From Sediminibacterium ginsengisoli (lineage in GTDB: Bacteria; Bacteroidota; Bacteroidia; Chitinophagales; Chitinophagaceae), in NCBI GenBank assembly GCA_943326215.1, contig CALPSK010000064.1, positions 1 through 5,927 on the forward strand: DNA of 5,927 bases. The letters run 5' to 3'. This document shows positions 1 to 5,927 of the stretch, in pieces. The notes under the pieces are model-generated. The model was given only the letters and a program-made list of their open reading frames with translations. It did not search any database and was not told the origin of the DNA. The position numbers were made by a program, and so were the translations under genes. The first letter of the stretch is position 1. Every line of letters begins with the position of its first letter.

Positions 1-844
1 AATCGTCCATGGTAAATAAAGGCGCTATACCTGGTTCCCAATAAATACCATTCATAAGTATATGGGTATGCTTCAAATAATTTGTAAATAAACAATGGTA
101 GTTTTCAGGATGCGCATGAAAATCATTTCTTTCGTATGTATTAGTGGTCTTATGTCTGTATAAATCTCCTCCCTTTAAATGCACATATACAGGGTATGCA
201 TATGCTCTACTAGTATATTCATCTGGTTCTACTTCTTGCACATCCATTAAGTTCATAATTTCTAAAATACCATGGGCCACTCTTCCAGAACCTGTAATGG
301 CAATTTTAATATTAGGTAGTTTTAAACCAAAATAAGTATGCACAAGCTCCATGTAATCTTTCACTTCCTTAACTCTACTTAATTTAAATTCTTTGGTTCT
401 ATTCCCATAAGCCATAATACCATTATGCGCTCCCACTATACCTGCAAAAAATCCAAAACCAATCAATCTTTGTCCGTCTTCATGTTCTAAACACTCATAG
501 TCTATGAGTGTTATATTTTTATCCATCATAACATGAAACAATGCTTTATTAAAAGTTTGCGCTTTTTTGGTATGAGAGAAGAATAAATATTTTTTATTCG
601 GTATGAGTTGGTCTTTAGGCACTTCTTTAATGCCAAATAATAAATCTGCTGAACTTATATCATCCACTACTTTAATACCTTCTTTTTGGTATTCTCTGTC
701 CTTAAAACATCTATTAGGGGAAGATTCAACAATAATATCCCATTCAGGGAATTGATCTAACAAATACCTACACTGCTTGGGGCTAAGGGCTACCCGATTG
801 TCACTAGGAACTTTTCCTTCTTTAATAAGCCCAATAACTGGCAT
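1..844 (-). CDS. Lys1-type saccharopine dehydrogenase-like NAD(P)-dependent oxidoreductase (partial, 3' end missing)
   Basis: The minus strand is open from the ATG at 844-842 to the left edge, giving 281 residues; family members are about 370-400 residues, so roughly the last quarter is missing. The N-terminal half resembles the AlaDH/PNT N-terminal domain as found in fungal Lys1 (NAD+, lysine-forming saccharopine dehydrogenase, cytosolic). It starts MPVIGLIKEGK and carries R17 in NRVALSP, K73 in GIKEVP, H91 in FFSHTKKAQ, and a DYECLEHEDG...GFGFFAGIVGA stretch at about 115-139. R17, K73 and H91 line up by eye with the substrate-binding arginine and the catalytic Lys/His pair of yeast Lys1. 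A Rossmann glycine motif, GSGRVAHG, lies at 185-192. After about residue 200 I see little similarity to yeast Lys1, so the substrate is uncertain: saccharopine/lysine metabolism is the best guess, another amino-acid dehydrogenase is possible. The family call is firm. It is divergent from hscB. Confidence 0.82.
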   Translation of the reverse strand, partial: MPVIGLIKEGKVPSDNRVALSPKQCRYLLDQFPEWDIIVESSPNRCFKDREYQKEGIKVVDDISSADLLFGIKEVPKDQLIPNKKYLFFSHTKKAQTFNKALFHVMMDKNITLIDYECLEHEDGQRLIGFGFFAGIVGAHNGIMAYGNRTKEFKLSRVKEVKDYMELVHTYFGLKLPNIKIAITGSGRVAHGILEIMNLMDVQEVEPDEYTSRAYAYPVYVHLKGGDLYRHKTTNTYERNDFHAHPENYHCLFTNYLKHTHILMNGIYWEPGIAPLFTMDD

Positions 845-878
845 TTTGGTAATTTCACACAATATACAAAATATAAAA
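845..878. promoter_or_regulatory. 34-bp divergent intergenic region between the Lys1-like gene and hscB
   Basis: Only 34 AT-rich bases separate the two start codons, so promoters and leaders of both genes must lie here or reach into the opposite coding region. The stretch before the hscB ATG is A-rich (ACAAAATATAAAA), as is usual for translation starts in Bacteroidota, with no Shine-Dalgarno sequence. I could not find a convincing -33 TTTG plus -7 TAnnTTTG pair at the right spacing on either strand, so the regulatory role is inferred from gene layout only. Confidence 0.4.
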
Positions 879-1379
879 ATGAACTATTTCGAATTGTTTC
901 ACCTTCCTATTGGTTTTCAAGTAGATACAAAGCAACTGCGTGCTGCTTTTATGGAAATTCAGCGTGCATCACATCCCGATAAGTTTACCCAGGCCAACGA
1001 ATTTGAACAAGAAGAAGCCTTAGAAAAATCGGCCATTGCTAATAAAGCATTCACTTTATTACAAAATCCAGCAGCTATTCTTCCCTATGTACTAGAAATA
1101 AAAGGTTATTTAGAGAAGGAGGAGAAATATGCATTAAGCCCAGACTTCTTAATGGAGATGATGGAACTCAATGAAGCTTGGATGGACGCAGATGATGAAG
1201 CCGCAAAACAAGATGTACTTTCTAAAGTAAAAAATATAGATAATGAAATTTTCAGCCCTATTAAAACGTATTTGGAAACTAGTTCGGTCGATACTATTTC
1301 CCAAGAAGGAATGCTGCAAATAAAGGAGTATTACTACAAGAAAAAATACCTAGATCGTATTTTGGCAGATTTTCGTTAA
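879..1379 (+). CDS. hscB: HscB, J-domain co-chaperone for Fe-S cluster assembly
   Basis: The product has 166 residues, close to the 171 of E. coli HscB. The N-terminal J domain opens MNYFELFHLP and has the diagnostic HPD motif at residues 32-34, in the form HPDKF typical of HscB rather than DnaJ. The C-terminal part (about 80-165) is acidic and helical (DFLMEMMELNEAW, then a basic KEYYYKKKYLDRIL end), matching the HscB C-terminal three-helix domain that binds the scaffold protein IscU. In the known system HscB delivers IscU carrying a cluster to the Hsp70 HscA and stimulates its ATPase, promoting cluster transfer in the cytoplasm. An in-frame ATG at 777 would add 34 residues unlike the family and would overlap the Lys1-like gene, so the start at 879 is chosen. 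No isc or hscA gene lies in the window. A tRNA-Leu gene begins 20 bases after the stop. Confidence 0.93.
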   Translation: MNYFELFHLPIGFQVDTKQLRAAFMEIQRASHPDKFTQANEFEQEEALEKSAIANKAFTLLQNPAAILPYVLEIKGYLEKEEKYALSPDFLMEMMELNEAWMDADDEAAKQDVLSKVKNIDNEIFSPIKTYLETSSVDTISQEGMLQIKEYYYKKKYLDRILADFR

Positions 1380-1399
1380 TAGCGTAATATTGCAGCCCT

Positions 1400-1483
1400 G
1401 CCCAGATGGCGGAATTGGTAGACGCACTAGACTCAAAATCTAGCGTTCGCAAGGATGTGCAGGTTCGATTCCTGTTCTGGGCA
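1400..1483 (+). tRNA. tRNA-Leu, anticodon CAA
   Basis: The acceptor arms 1400-1406 (GCCCAGA) and 1476-1482 (TCTGGGC) pair perfectly over 7 bp, with discriminator A at 1483. The D-arm region carries GGCGGAATTGGTAGACGC, a usual tRNA-Leu form. The anticodon stem 1427-1431/1439-1443 (CTAGA/TCTAG) closes the loop CTCAAAA, placing anticodon CAA at 1434-1436, which reads the UUG codon. A long variable arm (class II, as expected for leucine) follows, then a T arm containing GGTTCGATTCC. The 3' CCA is not encoded (the discriminator is followed by CAAA), so it must be added after transcription. The short distance from hscB suggests cotranscription followed by processing. Confidence 0.97.
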
Positions 1484-1484
1484 C

Positions 1485-1518
1485 AAACCCTGTCACGATT
1501 TTCGGGACAGGGTTTTTT
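1485..1518 (+). terminator. Rho-independent terminator after tRNA-Leu
   Basis: A 10-bp perfect stem pairs 1485-1494 (AAACCCTGTC) with 1506-1515 (GACAGGGTTT). The T run at 1513-1518 follows the stem directly. It starts one base past the tRNA discriminator, so it ends the hscB/tRNA-Leu transcription unit. Confidence 0.9.
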
Positions 1519-1566
1519 AATGCGAAAGCGTTGCGAGCTTGCTCGTAAAAGCTTGAGCGTTAAAAA
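1514..1566. repeat. 53-nt imperfect palindrome (multi-tier hairpin)
   Basis: The outer arms 1514-1523 (TTTTTAATGC) and 1557-1566 (GCGTTAAAAA) pair over 10 bp with one G-T wobble. Inside them is a symmetric GA/GA internal mismatch. Next come AAGC (1526-1529) with GCTT (1551-1554), TT/AA pairs, and an apical stem GCGAGC (1533-1538) with GCTCGT (1541-1546) closed by TT. The 5' arm shares the T run of the preceding terminator and the 3' arm overlaps the A run of the next hairpin, so the structures abut or compete. No protein explains it. It could be a REP-like intergenic element or part of a structured RNA. Confidence 0.6.
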
Positions 1567-1605
1567 CCCCAACGATATCGCAAAGCGATATTGTTGAAAG
1601 GGTTT
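1564..1605. repeat. Composite hairpin with perfect 11-bp inner stem; terminator-like on the minus strand
   Basis: The inner arms 1571-1581 (AACGATATCGC) and 1585-1595 (GCGATATTGTT) pair over 11 bp with one G-T wobble around an AAA loop. Outside these, AAACCC (1564-1569) can pair with GGGTTT (1600-1605), leaving a small asymmetric bulge. Read on the minus strand, the stem is followed by GGGGTTTTT, so it has the form of a terminator in that direction, although no minus-strand gene is visible that would need it. Confidence 0.6.
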
Positions 1606-1655
1606 GGGTACGCCCTCCTTTGGAAGTCGGCGAATGAAATGAAGCCGACAATCCT
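1599..1655. repeat. Tandem intergenic repeat, unit 1
   Basis: This is the first of two tandem units. It has a 23-bp head (1599-1621; starts AGGGTTTGGG, ends CCCTCCTTT) identical to the head of unit 2 at 1658-1680. After GGAA comes a 6-bp stem GTCGGC (1626-1631) / GCCGAC (1644-1649) around the loop GAATGAAATGAA, then ATCCT. GGA (1622-1624) and TCC (1652-1654) can extend the stem, as can CCTC (1614-1617) with GAGG (1657-1660). The head contains GGG-TACG-CCC, a possible small hairpin with a UACG tetraloop. Confidence 0.7.
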
Positions 1656-1657
1656 AG

Positions 1658-1719
1658 AGGGTTTGGGTACGCCCTCCTTTAAGGAAGACGTTTTGAACGC
1701 AGTGAAAAACGGCAGTCCT
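1658..1719. repeat. Tandem intergenic repeat, unit 2
   Basis: The 23-bp head (1658-1680) is identical to that of unit 1 and lies 59 bp downstream of it. It is followed by AAGGAAG, a 6-bp stem CGTTTT (1689-1694) / AAAACG (1706-1711), and GTCCT at the end. The loop word GAACGCAGTGAA matches that of unit 1 at 9 of 12 positions, whereas the stem sequence is completely different and still self-complementary. The layout of head, GGAAG, variable stem, conserved loop and TCCT is thus shared between the units. Confidence 0.7.
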
Positions 1720-1738
1720 GTGTATTAAAAACACAGGA
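1716..1738. repeat. Perfect 8-bp stem-loop closing the repeat cluster
   Basis: TCCTGTGT (1716-1723) pairs perfectly with ACACAGGA (1731-1738) around a 7-nt AT-only loop. No T run follows on the plus strand, so it is not a standard intrinsic terminator. Its TCCT (1716-1719) can alternatively pair with AGGA (1682-1685) of repeat unit 2, so the two folds exclude each other. Confidence 0.6.
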
Positions 1739-1828
1739 TATATGATAATATTATGACAATTTTTCATATATTTCAATATCAAAAAAAGGCATTTTAGTTG
1801 CTTTTTATCTATATGTTACACCCGCAAC
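1739..1828 (+). promoter_or_regulatory. AT-rich leader of the large propeller gene
   Basis: These 90 bases are strongly AT-rich, with runs such as ATATATTTCAATATCAAAAA, and contain no open frame or further clear hairpin. They presumably hold the promoter of the gene starting at 1829. I see TTG at 1798-1800 and TATATG nearby, but not at the spacing expected for the Bacteroidota -33/-7 pair, so no specific promoter is called. The start codon follows CCCGCAAC, without a purine-rich ribosome binding site. Confidence 0.35.
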
Positions 1829-4800
1829 ATGAATAAATTCAAAATTGCCATTTTTTCAATTTTAGGTATTAGTCTATTCTATTTCACTAGTATACTGTTC
1901 AATTATAAAATAGAACAAAGAAACAGTGTTTCAAAAAATAGTAAGGGTACTGATAATATTATTCAGCAAAACACAAATGGAGTTACAAATAATGCGCCTA
2001 GAGCATTTTTAACTGAAGCAAAACCCGAAAATGTTTTCAAAAAAGAAAAGCAAGAAAAACAACTTAGAGAAAGGGATGAAAATGAACAAATAGAAAAAGA
2101 TGAAACTAAAGATTCTCCAGAGAAAGCTGTTGAACAGGATTTTGAAAGAACCAAGGATCCATCATTAAATCGACCAACACCCGAGGTATTACCCGGAGTT
2201 ATTTTAAACGGAGCTATCCAATCTTTTTCAGGTGCTCTAATGGGATTGCCAGGTGCTGGTGCAAATACTTCATGGATTCAACGTGGTCCATTTGATGTTG
2301 GAGGCAGGACAAGGGCATTGGCATGGGATCCAAATGATGTTAATAGAAAAAAAGTTTGGGCAGGTGGCGTATCTGGAGGATTATGGTATAATAATGATAT
2401 TACCAATGCAGCATCTAACTGGGTTAATGTAGGTGATGTTTGGGCAAATTTAGCAATAACTAAAATTATATTTGATCCAAATAATGCACAAAATATTTAC
2501 GTTTCAACAGGAGAAGGTTATCAAGTTGGAGCTACAAGGGGTGCAGGTATTTGGAAATCAACTGATGGAGGAAATACCTGGTTGCAATTAAGTTCAACAA
2601 CAGGAATGACTTATATTAATGATTTAATAGTTAGAGATGAAGCAGGAACAAGTGTTATTTATGCTGCTGTTGATGGAAATTATATTTTTAGTACTTGGTC
2701 AATGTATCTAAATGCAGGATTATTTCGATCAACTGATGGAGGTGCAAACTGGTCCCAAGTTATGTTAACAAATATAAATCCTCCTGGAACAGGCGCTCCA
2801 TATACGCCAAGTTCGATTTCAATAGCGCAAGATAATAGACTTTGGGTTGGTACAAAATCGACAGATAGGTATATAGGAGATGATAAAGGTGGTGGTAAAA
2901 TTTTATATTCAGATAATGGTACAAGTTGGACAATTGCAAAATCTGTTGATGTGACAAACGGAAGAGGCAGAGTTACGGTTGCTACTGCTCCTAGTGATGC
3001 AAATTATATATATGCTTTTGTCGAAAAAAATACCACTGGTGGTGTTTCAACAATTTCATTAATTAAATCTATTGACAAAGGTGCTACATGGTCTGATATG
3101 GCATTACCTGATGATGTTGACGATGGAATTAGTGCTGCCGATTTTTCAAGAGGTCAGGCTTGGTATGACCAAGTTTTAAAAGTAGACCCAAATGTTCCAC
3201 AAACTGTTTATATAGGGGCAATTGATTTATTTAAAAGTACGGACGCTGGTGCTAATTGGACTCAAATAAGTAAATGGTCAGATAATCCAGGTATGGGTTC
3301 CATTGCTCGTTTATCATATGTACATGCCGATCAACATGCAATGGAATTTAAACCAGGGTCATCCAGCATAGGTATTTTTGGAAATGACGGGGGTGTATTT
3401 TATAGTAATGATTTAACCAATGCTAGTACTAGTAGTGTTATCAATGCTAGAAATGCAAATTATAATGTCACACAGTTTTATGCTGCAGCTATCCATCCTA
3501 ATGCTAATACAAACTACTATTTAGCTGGATCGCAAGATAACGGAACACAACAATTTAATGCAGCAGGACTTAGCATCACTAATGAAGTAACTGGTGGTGA
3601 CGGCGCCTTTTGTTTTATTGATCAAACAAACCCGAATTATCAAATAACCTCCTATGTATATAATAATTTATATAGGTCAACTAATGGAGGTAATAATTTC
3701 TCTAAGATTTTGAGTGAAAATACAGGTTCCTTTATTAATCCAGCTACTTATGATAATAATTTACACATTTATTATTCCTATAAAAATAATGATGGCACAA
3801 ATGGAGTCATAAAAAGAATAACAGGCATCAATGCTACAACTTCAGTTTCTGATGTTGCAATTACAGGATTAAATACGAATATCACTGCTTTTAAAGTTTC
3901 ACCTCACACAACTTCATCAACAACGCTTTTCATTGGTACATCAAATAGTAAATTAATTAAAGTAACCAATGCCGATGGCACACCTACTTCAACTAATGTA
4001 AACACAACTGGATTTCCTGCAAGTGCTTCAATTTCTAGTATAGACATTGGCGCTACCGAAAATGAATTATTAGTTACCTTTTTCAATTATGGTGTGAATA
4101 AAATTTGGTACACATCAGATGGAGGAACTACTTGGTCAAACAAAATGGGTAATTTCCCAAATATTCCAGCAAGATGGGGGATGTTTAATCCTAGTAATAG
4201 AGCTAATGATGTTTTACTTGCTACTGAACTAGGAATTTACGGCACAACAAACTTTAGTAATGCAAACCCTACTTGGACACAACTAAACAATGGATTTACA
4301 AATGTTAGAACAGATATGTTACAATATCGTGCTTCAGATAAACAAGTAATTGCTGCAACACATGGTAGAGGTTTATATTCTTCCAATGGCTTTGCTATAA
4401 CACCTTCGATAACTTCTTTCACACCAACAACTGCATCAACCGGAACTTCAGTAACTATTACTGGAACTGATTTTGATGCAATTACAGGTGTAAGTTTTGG
4501 TGGAGTTGCAGCTGCATCCTACACAGTTACATCTTCAACCTCTATATCTGCTGTAGTTGCAGTAGGTGCATCAGGTGATATTGCAGTTACGAATTCAGCT
4601 GGTACAGGATCATTAGCTGGCTTTACCTACTGTGCTTCAGCAAATGCTAGTTTAACCTCTGGTGTCAACTCAAACAATCAAACAGTTTGCAATAATATTC
4701 CAATCGCAAATATCACATACAGTACTTCCGGCACAAATGGTGTTAGTATAACTGGATTACCTGGTGGTGTATCTGGAGCTTGGTCTGCAAATGTGATTAC

Positions 4801-5927
4801 TATTAGTGGCACGCCTACTCCAACATCGGGTAATTTTACTTATACTATTACCCTTACTGGAGACTGTGGAACAATTACAAGAACGGGTACGATAACAATT
4901 CAACCTACTAACACATTAACATTAAGTTCAGGAGCAGGAACAAATTCCAAGACAGTATGTATTGGTTCAGCTATCGTTTCAACAACTTATACCACAACAG
5001 GCGCTACCAATGCAACAGTTACTGGATTACCAACTGGAATTACAAGTTCATGGTCAGCTAATGTATTAACAATTAGTGGCACCCCAACGGTTGCTGGTAA
5101 TTACACCTATACTGTAACAACAGTTGGCGGATGTGGTGTGATAACAGCAACAGGAAATTTTGTTGTAAACCAAAATGCAATTGCTTTAAGTTCAGCAACA
5201 GGAACTGATGTTCAAACTATTTGTACAGGAACTTCGATAGCTAGTATTACTTATACAACTACAGGTGCAACAAATGCAACATTTAATGGACTACCTGGTG
5301 GATTAAGTGCTTCATGGTCTGCTAATACTATTACCATTAGCGGAACGCCTACTCCAACATCGGGTACTTTCAATTATACCATAACACTTACGGGTGGTTG
5401 TGGAACCGTTACAAAAACGGGAACTATTATTATTAGCTTCCCAAACACTATAACATTAGGATCAGCTGTTGGTACAAATTCTCAAACAATATGTATCAAC
5501 ACATCCAGTACACCAATAATCTACAACACTACTGATGCAACCGGTGCAACAGTAACTGGCTTACCAGCTGGATTAAGTGGCCTATGGTCAAATAATGTAT
5601 ACACAATCAACGGGATTCCTACAGCGTCAGGAACCTATTCCTATACAGTTACTACAACAGGTGGTTGTGGTGTGGCGTCTACAACAGGTAAATATGCAGT
5701 TACTCCTGCCAATACATTTACTTTAACTTCTGCAGCAGGCACAAACAATCAACCCGTTTGTATAAATAACGCTATATCAAATATTACATACGCAACAACA
5801 GGTGCTACTAATGTTACCGTAACAGGATTGCCTACTGGTGTTACAAGTTCATGGGCTGCAAATATTTTAACCATTAGTGGTACACCCACTGCAACTGGCA
5901 CGTTCAATTATACAATGACAACCATTG
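1829..5927 (+). CDS. Large exported sortilin/GH74-like Asp-box beta-propeller protein with TIG and Ig-like repeats (partial, 3' end missing)
   Basis: The frame is open for 1366 codons and continues past the window. Residues 6-24 are a hydrophobic export segment after MNKFK, without an obvious cleavage site. Residues about 64-110 form a Lys/Glu-rich linker. From about 148 (WIQRGPFDVGGRTRAL) to 852 lies a beta-propeller of the VPS10/sortilin and GH74 type. Asp-box motifs (SxDxGxxW and variants) are at 244-251, 301-308, 361-367, 414-421, 470-477, 617-624 (STNGGNNF, degenerate) and 763-769. Other landmarks are HADQH (499-503), GNDGGV (518-523), GSQDNGTQ (567-574), GGDGAF (589-594) and HGRGLYSS (845-852). 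An IPT/TIG domain spans 859-934. Tandem Ig/PKD-like repeats start at 942. Such architectures in Bacteroidota are generally secreted or surface-bound, often through the type IX system; that sorting tag would lie off the window. Glycosidase activity cannot be assigned: many propellers of this kind are probably binding or adhesion modules. The ATG at 1829 is chosen because the export segment follows immediately. Confidence 0.9.
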   Translation, partial: MNKFKIAIFSILGISLFYFTSILFNYKIEQRNSVSKNSKGTDNIIQQNTNGVTNNAPRAFLTEAKPENVFKKEKQEKQLRERDENEQIEKDETKDSPEKAVEQDFERTKDPSLNRPTPEVLPGVILNGAIQSFSGALMGLPGAGANTSWIQRGPFDVGGRTRALAWDPNDVNRKKVWAGGVSGGLWYNNDITNAASNWVNVGDVWANLAITKIIFDPNNAQNIYVSTGEGYQVGATRGAGIWKSTDGGNTWLQLSSTTGMTYINDLIVRDEAGTSVIYAAVDGNYIFSTWSMYLNAGLFRSTDGGANWSQVMLTNINPPGTGAPYTPSSISIAQDNRLWVGTKSTDRYIGDDKGGGKILYSDNGTSWTIAKSVDVTNGRGRVTVATAPSDANYIYAFVEKNTTGGVSTISLIKSIDKGATWSDMALPDDVDDGISAADFSRGQAWYDQVLKVDPNVPQTVYIGAIDLFKSTDAGANWTQISKWSDNPGMGSIARLSYVHADQHAMEFKPGSSSIGIFGNDGGVFYSNDLTNASTSSVINARNANYNVTQFYAAAIHPNANTNYYLAGSQDNGTQQFNAAGLSITNEVTGGDGAFCFIDQTNPNYQITSYVYNNLYRSTNGGNNFSKILSENTGSFINPATYDNNLHIYYSYKNNDGTNGVIKRITGINATTSVSDVAITGLNTNITAFKVSPHTTSSTTLFIGTSNSKLIKVTNADGTPTSTNVNTTGFPASASISSIDIGATENELLVTFFNYGVNKIWYTSDGGTTWSNKMGNFPNIPARWGMFNPSNRANDVLLATELGIYGTTNFSNANPTWTQLNNGFTNVRTDMLQYRASDKQVIAATHGRGLYSSNGFAITPSITSFTPTTASTGTSVTITGTDFDAITGVSFGGVAAASYTVTSSTSISAVVAVGASGDIAVTNSAGTGSLAGFTYCASANASLTSGVNSNNQTVCNNIPIANITYSTSGTNGVSITGLPGGVSGAWSANVITISGTPTPTSGNFTYTITLTGDCGTITRTGTITIQPTNTLTLSSGAGTNSKTVCIGSAIVSTTYTTTGATNATVTGLPTGITSSWSANVLTISGTPTVAGNYTYTVTTVGGCGVITATGNFVVNQNAIALSSATGTDVQTICTGTSIASITYTTTGATNATFNGLPGGLSASWSANTITISGTPTPTSGTFNYTITLTGGCGTVTKTGTIIISFPNTITLGSAVGTNSQTICINTSSTPIIYNTTDATGATVTGLPAGLSGLWSNNVYTINGIPTASGTYSYTVTTTGGCGVASTTGKYAVTPANTFTLTSAAGTNNQPVCINNAISNITYATTGATNVTVTGLPTGVTSSWAANILTISGTPTATGTFNYTMTTI
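4652..5927 (+). repeat. Five tandem ~264-270 bp Ig/PKD-like coding repeats (last one cut by the window)
   Basis: Within the large gene, units start at 4652, 4922, 5186, 5456 and 5723, each beginning with a form of L(T/S/G)S..GTN.QT(V/I)C. The first cysteine codons lie at 4688, 4958, 5222, 5492 and 5759, giving periods of 90, 88, 90 and 89 residues. Each unit then has a variant of ITYTTTGATNATVTGLP, SWSAN, TISGTPT, YTVT and a second cysteine in GGCG (GDCG in unit 1). The paired cysteines could form a disulphide in each domain after export. Units 1 and 3 share TPTPTSG...TITLTG; units 2 and 4 share YTVTT.GGCGV. Units 1 and 3 also share a 22-nt identity at 4811-4832 and 5345-5366. The units probably form a rigid stalk holding the propeller away from the cell. 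Confidence 0.85.

Noticed and set aside
144..335. Plus-strand frame of 63 codons
   Set aside because: It is antisense to the Lys1-like gene, whose protein sequence is clearly recognisable across this stretch.
777..878. Upstream in-frame start that would lengthen HscB by 34 residues
   Set aside because: The extra residues are unlike HscB, would overlap the Lys1-like gene on the other strand, and the family starts right at MNYFELF.
1294..1572. Minus-strand frame of 92 codons
   Set aside because: It is antisense to the end of hscB and to tRNA-Leu, with no recognisable protein features.
1406..1597. Plus-strand frame of 63 codons through the tRNA and terminator
   Set aside because: It is a translation of tRNA-Leu (MAELVDALDSKSSV...) and hairpin DNA, a well-known false call at leucine tRNA genes.
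1599..1680. Two identical 23-bp repeats as a minimal CRISPR array
   Set aside because: Only two copies exist, the intervening sequence is itself a hairpin matched by sequence after copy 2, and no cas gene is present.
1514..1738. Insertion sequence or transposon remnant
   Set aside because: No transposase fragment, no flanking target-site duplication and no terminal inverted repeats bounding the whole block were found; a non-autonomous element remains only a possibility.
1963..4422. Minus-strand frames at 1963-2154, 2760-2957, 3904-4086 and 4237-4422
   Set aside because: All lie inside the long plus-strand gene, which has clear domain structure throughout; these are shadows.
1829..5927. Frameshift or decay in the large gene
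   Set aside because: Frame checks at several points and at the right edge are consistent, and motifs stay in one frame throughout, so it appears intact within the window.

Overview
The window looks like a piece of a Bacteroidota chromosome, probably from the Chitinophagales/Sphingobacteriia/Flavobacteriia side of the phylum. The evidence is AT-rich coding sequence, starts preceded by A-rich tracts rather than Shine-Dalgarno sequences, a tRNA gene without an encoded CCA end, and a very large exported beta-propeller protein carrying TIG and Ig-like repeats of the kind common in that phylum. This placement is inferred from style and protein families, not from a search.

Left part (1-1518): a minus-strand gene that runs off the left edge encodes the first 281 residues of a Lys1-type (saccharopine dehydrogenase / alanine dehydrogenase superfamily) NAD(P)-dependent oxidoreductase. 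It is divergent, across only 34 bp, from hscB, the J-domain co-chaperone of iron-sulphur cluster assembly. Twenty bases after the hscB stop lies a tRNA-Leu(CAA) gene, followed at once by a strong Rho-independent terminator. hscB and the tRNA may therefore share a transcript.

Middle part (1514-1828): about 310 bp without a convincing gene, packed with secondary structure. There is a 53-nt imperfect palindrome, then a 42-nt composite hairpin, then two tandem copies of a ~60-bp unit, then a perfect 8-bp hairpin. The tandem units share an identical 23-bp head and a similar 12-nt loop, but their stems have different sequences and both still pair. This is the most unusual part of the window. The final ~90 bp before the next gene is AT-rich and probably holds its promoter.

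Right part (1829-5927): one open reading frame of at least 1366 codons, still open at the right edge. It encodes an N-terminal hydrophobic export segment, a Lys/Glu-rich linker, a sortilin/GH74-like Asp-box beta-propeller of about 700 residues, one IPT/TIG domain, and at least five ~88-90-residue Ig/PKD-like repeats with two cysteines each. Adjacent repeats alternate between two sequence types. It is probably a cell-surface or secreted protein, and a C-terminal sorting domain would lie beyond the window. No mobile element, CRISPR array or defence system is visible.
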